From: Methylocaldum sp002005105
Lineage (GTDB): Bacteria > Pseudomonadota > Gammaproteobacteria > Methylococcales > Methylococcaceae
Length of the DNA stretch: 64,000 nt
Assembly: GCF_051027545.1 (NCBI RefSeq)
Contig: NZ_CP194902.1
Location: forward strand, 2,294,001-2,358,000
Direction of reading: 5' to 3'
A program made the position numbers and the translations under genes. Positions 8,503 to 17,396 of this stretch are shown here, piece after piece. Below the pieces are notes generated by a model. It worked only from the letters and a program-made list of their open reading frames with translations. It did not search any database and was not told the DNA's origin. Every line of letters starts with the position of its first letter. Position 1 is the stretch's first letter.

Positions 8503-9245
8503 TGGCCTTAGTCATCGCGGGGCGAGAGCTCCGCACGCTGTTTCTTTCGCCTTTGGCCTGGTCGATTCTGGGCGTGATCCAGATCATTCTGGGCTACATG
8601 TTTCTGGCGCAGCTCGACTACTACGTGATGCTGCAAGCCCGCATCGCCGGCATGGAGGATGCGCCCGGAGTCACCGACCTGATCGCCGTCCCGCTGTTCG
8701 GCAATGCCGGCGTCATTCTCCTATTGGTGACGCCGCTCCTGACGATGCGGCTGATCAGCGAGGAGCGCCGCAACCGCACGCTGAGCCTTCTGTTTACCGC
8801 TCCGGTGTCGATGACCGAGATCATTCTCGGGAAGTATCTCGGCGTGTTCGCCTTCCTGCTCATCATGGTCGCGATGATCGGTCTGATGCCGCTGTCGCTG
8901 CTGGTCGGGGGCGGACTGGACATGGGCAAGCTGGCGGCCTGCATCATCGCCCTCGTGTTGCTGCTGGCCGGGTTTGCCGCCGTGGGGCTATACATGTCGG
9001 CGCTCGCCAGCCAGCCGACCATCGCCGCCGTCAGCACGTTCGGGGCATTGCTGCTGCTGTGGATCATCGACTGGACCGGCAACTCGGCGGGCGGCGTGCT
9101 CGAATATCTCTCGATCCTGCGCCATTACGAGAGTTTGCTGAAAGGTCTGGTATCGACGACCGATCTGATTTACTTCCTGCTCTTTACGCTCACGTTTCTC
9201 GTTCTGAGCGTCCATCGTCTGGATAACGATCGCCTGCAAAAATGA
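8499..9245 (+). CDS. ABC-2 type permease, GldF-like
   Basis: 248 aa, starting MMALVIAGRELRTLFLSPLAW (ATG at 8499 or 8502). Six hydrophobic membrane segments and the conserved EERRNRTLSLLFTAPVS loop are typical of the gliding-type ABC-2 permease. The start overlaps the ATPase stop and the stop overlaps the next start, so the three proteins are translationally coupled. It should form the channel of an exporter powered by the preceding ATPase. No direct evidence of substrate is seen. Confidence 0.88.
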   Translation: MMALVIAGRELRTLFLSPLAWSILGVIQIILGYMFLAQLDYYVMLQARIAGMEDAPGVTDLIAVPLFGNAGVILLLVTPLLTMRLISEERRNRTLSLLFTAPVSMTEIILGKYLGVFAFLLIMVAMIGLMPLSLLVGGGLDMGKLAACIIALVLLLAGFAAVGLYMSALASQPTIAAVSTFGALLLLWIIDWTGNSAGGVLEYLSILRHYESLLKGLVSTTDLIYFLLFTLTFLVLSVHRLDNDRLQK

Positions 9246-10726
9246 AGATCAACCGCAAGACGCACCTCGAACTACGCCTGCAAAACCTTCTCTTCACCTT
9301 GCTGTTTCTGGCCGTCGTCGGCCTTGTGGCCTGGCTGAGCACGCGCTACACGGCCCAGTTCGACTGGACCGCGGGCGGCCGCCACACTCTCTCCGAGGCC
9401 AGCCGCAAGGTCTTGGACCTGATGAAAGAACCGGTAACGATTACCGCGTACGCTCGGGAAAACGCCCAGCTGCGAAACCAGATTCGCGATCAGGTCGGAC
9501 GCTACAGCCGTTACAAGAACGATCTGACGCTGAATTTCGTCAATCCGGATACTCAGCCCGATAAAGTCAGGGAACTGGGTATCACCATGGACGGCGAAAT
9601 GATGGTGGATTACCAGGGCCGCACCGAAAAAATTCAAAACGCCGAAGAGGCCACCTTGACCAATGCCTTGCAGCGCTTGGCCGTGGCCAAGGAACGGCAC
9701 GTGGTCTTCCTCGAGGGTCATGGGGAACGGTCGCCGCAAGGCCAGGCCAACCATGATCTGGGCCAGTTCGGCGAAGAACTGGAGCGGAAAGGCATCACGG
9801 TGTCGATGGTGAATCTGGCGGTGACGCCCGACATTCCGGACAACACCAACGTGCTTGTCCTGGCGGGGCCGCGAGCGAACTTCCTTCCCGGTGAAATTAC
9901 GCTGGTCCAGAACTATGTGAAAAACGGCGGAAATCTGTTGTGGCTGACCGACCCCGGCGAACTGCATGGCTTGGATCCGCTGGCTCAGCAGCTGGGAATC
10001 AAGTTCCTGCCCGGAACCGTGGTGGATGCATCCACCCAGCTCTTCGGCATAGACGACCCCACTTTCGCCCTTGTCGCGGAATATCCGGCGCATCCGATCA
10101 CGTTCAATTTTCAGACCATGACGCTGTTTCCGGCCGCGACGGCGCTGGACAAAAGCGCAGACGGAGATTTCCAGCGGGAACCTCTGCTCAGCACTCTGGC
10201 TCGCTCCTGGACCGAGACCGGAGCGATCGAAGGAAAAATCCAGTTCGACGCGGACAAAGGCGAGCGCAAAGGCCCGCTCCAGATCGGTTACACCTTGACC
10301 CGCGAGATAAAACCGACGGATAAGACGGAGCCGGCCGCTTCGGCAAGCAAGTCCGAAGCAAAGCCGTCTGAAGCTAAGCCGAACGAAGGATCGAAGGCAG
10401 AACAAGCCGGACAACCGGAAGCCGGGGCGGCCAAGGATGCTGGTGAAAAGCCGTCCGAACAGCGAATCGTCGTGATCGGCGACGGCGACTTCCTGTCGAA
10501 TGCCTTTCTCGGCAACGGCGGCAATCTGGATCTCGGCCTCAACATCGTTCATTGGCTGAGCCAAAACGAGGCTTTGATCAATATTCCAGCCAAGACGGCG
10601 CCGGACCGGAAGCTGGAACTGTCGCCCGTCGCTTCCGGCGTGATCGCCATCGGTTTCCTGATCGCCTTGCCCGCCGGGCTGATCGGCACGGGAGCTGCCA
10701 TTTGGTTTAAACGCCGGAGACGTTAA
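9242..10726 (+). CDS. GldG-like auxiliary ABC transport protein
   Basis: 494 aa. An N-terminal membrane helix (about residues 17-36), a large extracytoplasmic domain of the GldG / ABC-transport-auxiliary family (RHVVFLEGHGERSP, VLVLAGPRANFLPGE), a linker rich in Ala, Lys, Glu and Pro (about 355-400), then a closing IVVIGDGDFLSN segment and a C-terminal membrane helix (about 462-488). It overlaps the permease gene by ATGA. The low-complexity linker is longer than I would expect and may be a flexible spacer across the envelope. Confidence 0.85.
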   Translation: MKINRKTHLELRLQNLLFTLLFLAVVGLVAWLSTRYTAQFDWTAGGRHTLSEASRKVLDLMKEPVTITAYARENAQLRNQIRDQVGRYSRYKNDLTLNFVNPDTQPDKVRELGITMDGEMMVDYQGRTEKIQNAEEATLTNALQRLAVAKERHVVFLEGHGERSPQGQANHDLGQFGEELERKGITVSMVNLAVTPDIPDNTNVLVLAGPRANFLPGEITLVQNYVKNGGNLLWLTDPGELHGLDPLAQQLGIKFLPGTVVDASTQLFGIDDPTFALVAEYPAHPITFNFQTMTLFPAATALDKSADGDFQREPLLSTLARSWTETGAIEGKIQFDADKGERKGPLQIGYTLTREIKPTDKTEPAASASKSEAKPSEAKPNEGSKAEQAGQPEAGAAKDAGEKPSEQRIVVIGDGDFLSNAFLGNGGNLDLGLNIVHWLSQNEALINIPAKTAPDRKLELSPVASGVIAIGFLIALPAGLIGTGAAIWFKRRRR

Positions 10727-11691
10727 TGAAATCGAGACTGATCCTGAATCTAGCGCTATTGATCGTCATAGCCGTCCTTGCCGCCGTTGCATTTTTCGAG
10801 CCCGGCAAGGAAAAGCCCGAGACTACGCCTCTCGCGGCTATCGACGAAAATGCGCTTACCGCCATCACCTTGCAGAATAAGGACGCCATCACCTTCGAAA
10901 AGCAAAACGGGCACTGGCGCTTGACCAAGCCGTTTTATGCCCCGGCCAACGACATTCGCGTCCGGCAGCTGATCGGCATCGCCGAGGCCAACAGCGAAGC
11001 GCAGTACCCGGTAAGTGCCGAGGACCTCCCCAAATTCGAGCTCGACAAGCCGAAAGCCACGTTGATTCTGGATGCGACCACGATGAAGTTCGGCGGCTCG
11101 GATCCCATCAACATGCGGCGTTACGTGCAAATCGGGGATACCCTGCACCTGGTCAACGACGATTTCTTTCATCACCTCACCGCATCCGCCACGGATTACG
11201 TGGACAAGAAGCTCCTGCCCGAAGACGCGAAAATCAAAGAGATTTTCATACCGGGCTTGAAAGCTACCTTGGGGCAGGACGGCAAATGGATTCTGGAGCC
11301 GCCGGCCGAACCCAATCAAAGCATTTCGGATCTCCTCAACGCCTGGAATACGGCGAGAGCCATCGATGTGAAGCGGGTGGAACAGCCCGCTCAAGGCGAT
11401 GTAATCCGAATTACCCTGGCCGAGGGCAATCCGGTCGAGTTCTTCATCATGCAGCGGGAGCCGGATCTCCTTCTTGTCCGACCGGATCTGGGGCTTCAGT
11501 ACGAAGTGACCGGAAACGCCGCAAAACAGCTGCTCAGCCTGCAAAAACCGGAACTCAAGCCCGAGGAGCCGAAACTGTCCCCAGCCGAAGACGAGGAGAC
11601 CGAGGAAGAATCTCCAGCGGACGCGGAAGAACAGCAAGAACCGGCAGAATCGGCAGAGCCGGGCGAAGAAGGGGAAGAGGCGGCGGACTGA
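10726..11691 (+). CDS. DUF4340 domain membrane-anchored protein
   Basis: 321 aa. One N-terminal membrane helix (about residues 5-22) and a DUF4340 periplasmic domain with AITLQNKDAITFEKQNGHWRL-type repeats, ending in a very acidic Glu/Pro/Ala tail (about the last 45 residues). It shares one base with the stop of the GldG-like gene (TAATG), so it belongs to the same operon. DUF4340 proteins often accompany GldAFG exporters. Their role is unknown; a periplasmic partner of the exporter is the natural guess. Confidence 0.82.
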   Translation: MKSRLILNLALLIVIAVLAAVAFFEPGKEKPETTPLAAIDENALTAITLQNKDAITFEKQNGHWRLTKPFYAPANDIRVRQLIGIAEANSEAQYPVSAEDLPKFELDKPKATLILDATTMKFGGSDPINMRRYVQIGDTLHLVNDDFFHHLTASATDYVDKKLLPEDAKIKEIFIPGLKATLGQDGKWILEPPAEPNQSISDLLNAWNTARAIDVKRVEQPAQGDVIRITLAEGNPVEFFIMQREPDLLLVRPDLGLQYEVTGNAAKQLLSLQKPELKPEEPKLSPAEDEETEEESPADAEEQQEPAESAEPGEEGEEAAD

Positions 11692-11731
11692 CGCTTCTTC
11701 AAGCTGTCGGACGCTGCCCGATAACGCCGCC

Positions 11732-12547
11732 ATGCCCGAACTGCCGGAAGTCGAAACCACGCGGCGCGGCATTTCGCCTCATCTAACCGGGCAGACCGTT
11801 CAGGCGATAGTCGTTCGCCAGCCTCGGCTACGCTGGCCGGTTCCGCCGGATCTGCCGGAAAAGCTCGATTGTCAGACCATTCGGACGGTCGAGCGCCGAG
11901 GCAAATACATCCTGATCGGCACAAACCGCGGAACGCTGATCGTTCATTTGGGCATGTCCGGAAGCCTCCGCATCCTCGCCCCGGACAGCCCGCCCAGAAA
12001 GCACGACCATCTCGACTTCATCCTCGCCAACGGAACCTGTCTCCGCTTCCACGATCCGCGCCGTTTCGGCTGCGTCGTCTGGACGGAAGACGATCCTTCG
12101 ACTCATCCCCTCCTGGCCGAACTCGGGCCGGAACCCTTAAGTGAATACTTCGATGCGCCCTATCTTCATGGAAAAGCCCGGGGCCGCAGCGTGTCCGTCA
12201 AATCCTTCATCATGGACAGCCGCATCGTGGTGGGTGTGGGCAACATCTACGCCAACGAAGCCTTGTTCCGGGCCGGCATCGATCCGCGCCGACCGGCCGG
12301 CCGCATAGCTCTGCCTCGCTACGAAAAACTGGTCGTATCGATACGGGAGGTCCTTTCCGAAGCGATAGAACAAGGCGGAACCACGCTACGCGATTTCGTC
12401 AACGAAACCGGAAGTCCGGGGTATTTCCAGCAAACTCTGCAAATTTACGGACGGACCGGCGAACTATGCCGCCGATGCGGCGAGCTTATCCGAACGCAGC
12501 GGCTAGGGCAGCGCTCAACTTATTGGTGTCCGAACTGTCAACATTGA
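11732..12547 (+). CDS. mutM: Formamidopyrimidine-DNA glycosylase
   Basis: 271 aa, standard length. It removes 8-oxoguanine and ring-opened purines and then cuts the abasic site. The N-terminus MPELPEVETTRRG supplies the catalytic Pro2 and Glu3. VGVGNIYANEALF is the conserved helix-two-turn-helix region, and the C-terminal zinc finger has its four cysteines (CRRCGEL ... CPNC). It lies 40 bp after the DUF4340 gene and may share its transcript, though function gives no reason for that. Confidence 0.97.
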   Translation: MPELPEVETTRRGISPHLTGQTVQAIVVRQPRLRWPVPPDLPEKLDCQTIRTVERRGKYILIGTNRGTLIVHLGMSGSLRILAPDSPPRKHDHLDFILANGTCLRFHDPRRFGCVVWTEDDPSTHPLLAELGPEPLSEYFDAPYLHGKARGRSVSVKSFIMDSRIVVGVGNIYANEALFRAGIDPRRPAGRIALPRYEKLVVSIREVLSEAIEQGGTTLRDFVNETGSPGYFQQTLQIYGRTGELCRRCGELIRTQRLGQRSTYWCPNCQH

Positions 12548-12650
12548 GATACGCGATCGTGCATTGAGAACCGTGCGCTCGTTCTTCCGCGCAAGGAAGA
12601 TTTCGTAGCGCATACGTACCGATATCTCTCGAATGGAAAGGAGGCAGCCC

Positions 12651-13664
12651 ATGCAAATCGGTATGATCGGTCTGGGGCGAATGGGTGCCAACATGGTGCG
12701 CCGGTTGATGCGGGGCAATCATTCCTGCGTGGTTTGGGACAACTCGGGAAAACCCGTTGAGATGTTGGCTTCGGAGGGTGCCATAGCCGCCGACAGCCTG
12801 CGGGATTTGGCGGACAAACTGCTCAAGCCGCGCGTCGTCTGGCTAATGATTCCGGCGGGCTTCGTCGACGATTTGATAGACAAGCTTTCGCCCTTGCTAG
12901 AAAGCGGAGACATCCTGGTCGACGGCGGCAATTCTCACTATCGCGACAGCATGAATAGAGCGCTACGCTTGAAGCCGCGCGGCGTCCATTACCTCGATGT
13001 TGGCGTCAGCGGCGGCGTATGGGGCCTGGAGCGGGGTTACTGTCTGATGATCGGCGGCGACGAGGAGCCCGTTCGAAAACTGCATCCGATTTTTCGGGCT
13101 TTGGCACCGCCCCAGGATGCGGCCCCGCGTATTCCGGAACGCGAAAACACCGGGTTGGCCAGCGCCGAGCAGGGGTATCTACATTGCGGTCCCAATGGAG
13201 CCGGCCACTTCGTCAAAATGGTTCACAACGGCATCGAATACGGTCTCATGGCCGCTTATGCCGAAGGCTTCAATATTCTGAAGAACGCCGGAATCGGCTT
13301 CGAACGCCAATCCCATGATGCCGAAACCGCGCCCTTGCGCAATCCCGAGTATTACCGTTTCGATTTCGATCTGCCCGAGATCGCCGAATTGTGGCGGAGA
13401 GGCAGCGTGGTTCGGTCCTGGATGCTCGATCTGGCGGCATCGGCCTTGCTGCAATCACCGGATTTGGAGAGATTCTCGGGACATGTGTCCGATTCCGGCG
13501 AGGGGCGGTGGACGGCGTTCGCCGCCATCGACGAAGGCGTCCCCGCTCCCGTGTTGAGCGCCGCGCTGTTTCAGCGGTTCTCGTCCCGCGGACGCAGCGA
13601 GTTTGCCGACAAGTTCCTGTCCGCCTTGCGCTGGCAATTCGGAGGACATCAGGAAAAATCGTGA
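12651..13664 (+). CDS. gnd: 6-phosphogluconate dehydrogenase (decarboxylating), short form
   Basis: 337 aa, the shorter GndA/YqeC-type class rather than the 470-aa enzyme. Converts 6-phosphogluconate to ribulose 5-phosphate and CO2. N-terminal Rossmann motif GLGRMGANM (residues 7-15), substrate block DGGNSHY, and HFVKMVHNGIEYG with the catalytic Lys. AAAGGAGG sits 9 bp before ATG 12651, which decides the start over an ATG 18 bp upstream. In RuMP-cycle methanotrophs this enzyme closes the dissimilatory formaldehyde-oxidising cycle; that use is inferred from the likely host. Confidence 0.93.
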   Translation: MQIGMIGLGRMGANMVRRLMRGNHSCVVWDNSGKPVEMLASEGAIAADSLRDLADKLLKPRVVWLMIPAGFVDDLIDKLSPLLESGDILVDGGNSHYRDSMNRALRLKPRGVHYLDVGVSGGVWGLERGYCLMIGGDEEPVRKLHPIFRALAPPQDAAPRIPERENTGLASAEQGYLHCGPNGAGHFVKMVHNGIEYGLMAAYAEGFNILKNAGIGFERQSHDAETAPLRNPEYYRFDFDLPEIAELWRRGSVVRSWMLDLAASALLQSPDLERFSGHVSDSGEGRWTAFAAIDEGVPAPVLSAALFQRFSSRGRSEFADKFLSALRWQFGGHQEKS

Positions 13665-13699
13665 TGCGAGCGACAGCGCGACTTGGCGGATTGGCCAGG

Positions 13700-13764
13700 C
13701 CGTTTGCGATTGGAAGGGACCGACTAAAGGTCCGTTTGCGATTGGGACAGGATTCCCGACCTAC
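13700..13764. repeat. Two tandem partial copies of the 22.5-kb palindromic element
   Basis: CCGTTTGCGATTGG occurs twice, at 13700 and at 13732. The second copy (13732-13764) matches the reverse complement of the left arm of the element at 22473-22505 at 30 of 33 positions and ends in the same CCGACCTAC terminus. These are therefore degenerate half-copies of one dispersed repeat family. Confidence 0.7.
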
Positions 13765-13885
13765 TATCCCCTGGACCGCTAAACCGATCCTGAAGATGCT
13801 CTGGCTCCTTGGTGAGCCGCTCGACGGCTCAATGTAGTGTGGCGGGTGGGACCGCAGGCGATCCGGGCGGCACGCCGCAACCATG

Positions 13886-13916
13886 TCTCGCCTCCTTCGC
13901 AAAGTAGGAGGCGAGA
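13886..13916. terminator. Strong hairpin after the CAP gene
   Basis: Perfect 11-bp arms TCTCGCCTCCT and AGGAGGCGAGA around a 9-nt loop, 38 bp past the stop of the minus-strand CAP gene. No U-run follows on either strand, so it may act as an mRNA-stabilising or rho-assisted 3' end rather than a classical terminator. Confidence 0.5.
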
Positions 13917-13954
13917 AATACGTTCAATCGCGCGGTGCGTGTGCGCCTGGGAGA

Positions 13955-14497
13955 TCAGTAAGGACTCTGGCCGGTAACATTGCCGGCGGGGCGGTAGTTG
14001 CAGACCCACACTTGGGCGTTGTTGGTGCAGACTGCATAGCCGCAGCCGACTTCGGTGGTTGCGGCCCACACCAACTGGGTATAGTGGCCGCACATCCTGC
14101 CGGGGGCGCAGCTGTTGGTCTCGTAGTTGTAATTGGCCTTTTCGGCTGCCCACGAATTGACAACCTGAGCCGGGGTAAGCTGCTGCGGTTCGGTGCGGCC
14201 ATCGGACCACATCACCGGGCCGGCCCAGTAGAGGTTTTCACCCAGTTCTCCCTGATCACTGGCAGGGCTGTGGGGCAGTTCGCGCGGACAGCCCTGCTGC
14301 TCCAGCGTGGCGGCGTAGTCGGTGGCGATGGTGGCGAGCTCATCCGACCAGACGAGCGGCGGCACCCCGTCGGCGGAGCGCACCTGATTGTGGGCGGTGA
14401 TCGTGGCCACGGCATCGGCGGGCTGGGCAGCGAGGCCTGCGCCGCTCCACAGGATTAAGGCGGAAATGATGAAAGGCGGGTTGCGAAAACGGCACAT
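13955..14497 (-). CDS. Secreted CAP (PR-1/SCP) domain protein
   Basis: 180 aa. A signal peptide (about residues 1-25, hydrophobic core IISALILWSGAGLA) precedes a CAP domain. Motifs are HNQVRSADGVPPLVWSDEL, GENLYW, MCGHYTQLVWAATTEVGCG and WVCNYRPAGN, a layout strikingly like plant PR-1, with Cys residues placed to form the PR-1 disulfides. GGAG 6 bp before ATG 14497 fixes the start. It is single-domain and exported. CAP proteins bind lipids or sterols in eukaryotes; the bacterial role is unknown. Confidence 0.92.
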   Translation of the reverse strand: MCRFRNPPFIISALILWSGAGLAAQPADAVATITAHNQVRSADGVPPLVWSDELATIATDYAATLEQQGCPRELPHSPASDQGELGENLYWAGPVMWSDGRTEPQQLTPAQVVNSWAAEKANYNYETNSCAPGRMCGHYTQLVWAATTEVGCGYAVCTNNAQVWVCNYRPAGNVTGQSPY

Positions 14498-14756
14498 GAC
14501 GTACTCCATTACGTGAAGGATGATTACCAACCGTACCGCGACTTGGCCGTCGTTGGGCACGATTCATCGGTAGTATCTGCCTTGTGACAGAGGGCAATCA
14601 CGGATGTTCCGATCAGTGGCGGATTTATCGCGTTTTACTCTCCGTGATGCCTTGCGGCATGACCGTCGGCTGCTATCCGAGCGCCGATTCGGTGCGGGAG
14701 GGTGTGACGCTCTGGGCGTTACGTCAAACGAGAAAATTCTCGACATCACAGCATTG

Positions 14757-16121
14757 CTAAGAGCACGAAGAACGAAGCTGCTCTGAATCTCCCTGCGTCG
14801 ACGACGATTGAGCCAGGATGAGATCCCGTAGCGAACGGCGGGCCGAAGCGGTCGTCGCCGAGGCATTTTCCAAATCCTCCGCGATCTTCGCGAGTTCCGG
14901 CAAAGTGAAAGCTGCATGGGACGAAAGGGCGGTATCCTCGCGTTTCGTGCGCATGGCCGTCAGAATGTCCCAGACGGTAATTCCGGCGATATCGCGGGCC
15001 GGAATGAAGCTTTCATCGCCTTTTCCCGCTTCCACCACCAACCCGCCGGCCTGTAGTATGTCCAGGCTGTCTTTCACCGTTTCCCACGGCAGTGACAATC
15101 GCTCCGCCAGCTCGTCGATGGTCCAGGGTTTATCCGCATGAACGAAACGTTCGCCGACCAAGTACATGACGGCGAGCCCGACCCTCTCTTTCAAGCGGTT
15201 GCTGAGCTGAAAGAAACGGCTTTTTCCCAGCACGTAATGGGGATGCTGGAAATAAAAGGCGGCTTGCCCGCCCAGCAAGAGGATCAGCCAGCTGAGATCG
15301 AGCCAGATCATGAACAAAATGACGATGACCAGGCTCGAATAAATGGCGTGGTAACTGGTCGAGCCGACCACGAACTTGGCGAACAGCAGGCCCGCCAGCT
15401 TCCATACCACGCCGCCCACGGTACCGCCGAATAACGCGGCTCGCCAAGGTACCCGCGTGTTCGGAATGTAAATGTAGACGAACGCAAACGCCACGATGAT
15501 CATCAAATAAGGGAGGAGCTTGCCGCCCAGATAGAACAGGGTGCCGAAAGGTTCTTGGGCGATCAGTCGCCGGACTGCGCTGGCATGGGGCATCGAGGCC
15601 GTGAGACCGATGGCCGAAAAAATCAGCACCGGACCGAGCAGAATCACGCTGAGGTAGTCGCTGGCCCGGCGGGCGAAGCTGCGGGCCTGTGTGACTCGCC
15701 AGATGTGATTGAATGCGGCTTCTATTTTTTCCAGCACCGAAATAATGGTGTAGATGAGCACCGCCAAACCGACGAAGCCGAGCACGCCCACGTTGACCTT
15801 GGTCACGAAGCCGAGAATGGCTTTCGTCAAATCGCCCGCCTTATCGCCCAAAGGAGCGAGCATTTGCAGCAAGAACGGTTCGAGCTGATTGTTGATGCCG
15901 AAGGCCTTCAGGAGCGAAAAGCACAAGGCGAGACCCGGCACGATGGCCAAAAGCGTGGTGTAGGCGAGACTCGTGGCGCGATAATCCAAGCCTTCGCTAC
16001 GAACGGCTCCGACTAGCGCTTTGATCCAGGCGGACACCAAAGCCGCCAAGCCGCGGAGCCGGTGGAAAGAGTCGAGTTTTTGGCGCGCCTGCTTGATGGG
16101 GTTGAAAAGCTTGATTTGCAT
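14757..16121 (-). CDS. YihY/BrkB family membrane protein with C-terminal winged-helix extension, copy 1
   Basis: 454 aa. About six membrane helices form the YihY (BrkB, formerly called RNase BN) domain, with the conserved GLDYRATSLAYTTLLAIVPG start and LLGGQAAFYFQHPHY end. A cytoplasmic extension follows (about 315-454) with a winged-helix look (TIDELAERLSLPWETVKDSLDILQAGGLVV) and a basic tail. ATG 16121 is chosen; GTG 16130 is possible. A close paralogue lies at 31470-32756. The family function is unresolved; the RNase claim was withdrawn. Confidence 0.88.
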   Translation of the reverse strand: MQIKLFNPIKQARQKLDSFHRLRGLAALVSAWIKALVGAVRSEGLDYRATSLAYTTLLAIVPGLALCFSLLKAFGINNQLEPFLLQMLAPLGDKAGDLTKAILGFVTKVNVGVLGFVGLAVLIYTIISVLEKIEAAFNHIWRVTQARSFARRASDYLSVILLGPVLIFSAIGLTASMPHASAVRRLIAQEPFGTLFYLGGKLLPYLMIIVAFAFVYIYIPNTRVPWRAALFGGTVGGVVWKLAGLLFAKFVVGSTSYHAIYSSLVIVILFMIWLDLSWLILLLGGQAAFYFQHPHYVLGKSRFFQLSNRLKERVGLAVMYLVGERFVHADKPWTIDELAERLSLPWETVKDSLDILQAGGLVVEAGKGDESFIPARDIAGITVWDILTAMRTKREDTALSSHAAFTLPELAKIAEDLENASATTASARRSLRDLILAQSSSTQGDSEQLRSSCS

Positions 16122-16177
16122 GCTGACCACGATCTTTGTTAGGCATTAGACAGTTTGGAGCAGCCGGAAACAGTGAT

Positions 16178-17338
16178 ATGGCAACTGGCCGCGGCAATAT
16201 TATCGTGCGGATAGCCGCCGTTCTGCTCGCAGTCATGCTGTCGCTCGTACCGTCGTCGACACTCCGGCAGCCCCCGGAGCGAGTTTCGTCCGGCGATGCG
16301 ATGCCTTTTTCGTCTTTCTCGAAAACGCTGCGAAAAATTGCGGACAGGTTTCCGGAGGACCGTTCCGACCGGTCCTTGTCTTTTCCGTTCGATCACGGGA
16401 TTCATCCGGACGTCCCCATGGAAATCTGGGAATTCACCGGCCAAATGAACACGCCGGACGGTCACCGATACGGCTTTCTACTGAGCTTTACGCGGCTCGG
16501 TCTTCAGCCGGAACAGCCCGAAAGGCCATCGGCCTGGGCCACCCGCGACGTGTATCGGGGGCTGTTTGCATTTCTCGATGCGAGCAACGGCCATTATCGG
16601 GCATCCGAACGTTTTGCAAGAGCGGCACTGGGCATGAGCGGGTATGATCCCGTTTCCGGGCTGGTCTGGCTGGACGACTGGAAGCTAAGGGTGCCGCTGG
16701 GAGAAACCACGTCCTTCACCTTGCAGGCCGACGCCGACGGGACGCAACTCAACCTCCGATTGGAAGCCCGAAAGCCCGCTGTCGTGCCGGCTGGGCAAAG
16801 CTTCCCGGCTGCTGCGGGAGGCCGTCTTCGCGCATATTTGCTTAGCCGTATGGCGATATCCGGAACGGTTCGGTTGGGCGAGCATCGACATAAGGTAACC
16901 GGCGAGGCCTGGCTCAGCCGCAGTTGGGGAAAACTAGCCCCGCCGGGCGGGCAACTGGTCCTGAACCGCTATCAATTGCAGCTCGACGATGGCCGTGAGC
17001 TCCTGCTTTTCCAGCTGAGGCGCAAGGACGGCAGCGCGCCGCCAGTGTCGAGCGGGCTCCTGATCGAATCCGATGGCCGAGCTGTTCCGATTTCCGGAAA
17101 CGACGTTCGGCTCGAACCCGCCACTTACTGGTCTAATCCCTCGGGAGTTCCTTATCCGGTAGGCTGGATCGTGAGGCTGCCGAAGCTCGAAGCCGAACTG
17201 CGCCTTTCTCCCTTAGTCGAAGATCAGGAAATCGTCCGGTCCGTTCGCGCCTGGTCCGGCGCGGTCTCGGTGTCCGGAACCGGGCCTCGCGGTAAAGCGC
17301 TTTCAGGGCGGGGTTTCGTCGAATTGGCCGGCTATTGA
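16178..17338 (+). CDS. Secreted CrtC/AttH-like lipocalin-domain protein
   Basis: 386 aa. An N-terminal hydrophobic signal (IIVRIAAVLLAVMLSLVPS) is followed by a two-lobed lipocalin-like region as in carotenoid 1,2-hydratase (CrtC) and AttH proteins. Recognisable blocks are FPFDHGIHPDVPMEIWEFTG, GEAWLSRSWG and ELLLFQLRRKDG. Starts upstream of ATG 16178 would be TTG and lack family features. No carotenoid gene is near, so a hydratase function is doubtful; many relatives bind or act on hydrophobic ligands in the envelope. Followed 58 bp later by a diheme cytochrome on the same strand. Confidence 0.8.
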   Translation: MATGRGNIIVRIAAVLLAVMLSLVPSSTLRQPPERVSSGDAMPFSSFSKTLRKIADRFPEDRSDRSLSFPFDHGIHPDVPMEIWEFTGQMNTPDGHRYGFLLSFTRLGLQPEQPERPSAWATRDVYRGLFAFLDASNGHYRASERFARAALGMSGYDPVSGLVWLDDWKLRVPLGETTSFTLQADADGTQLNLRLEARKPAVVPAGQSFPAAAGGRLRAYLLSRMAISGTVRLGEHRHKVTGEAWLSRSWGKLAPPGGQLVLNRYQLQLDDGRELLLFQLRRKDGSAPPVSSGLLIESDGRAVPISGNDVRLEPATYWSNPSGVPYPVGWIVRLPKLEAELRLSPLVEDQEIVRSVRAWSGAVSVSGTGPRGKALSGRGFVELAGY

Positions 17339-17396
17339 CGGCTCGATTCCCAAAAAAAGGATTTTTCCGCTAAAAAAACCAGCTTGTGAGTCGAAC

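Noticed and set aside
9272..10564. Long minus-strand frame of 430 codons
   Set aside because: Antisense to the GldG-like gene with composition expected from reading a GC-rich gene backwards; no motifs.
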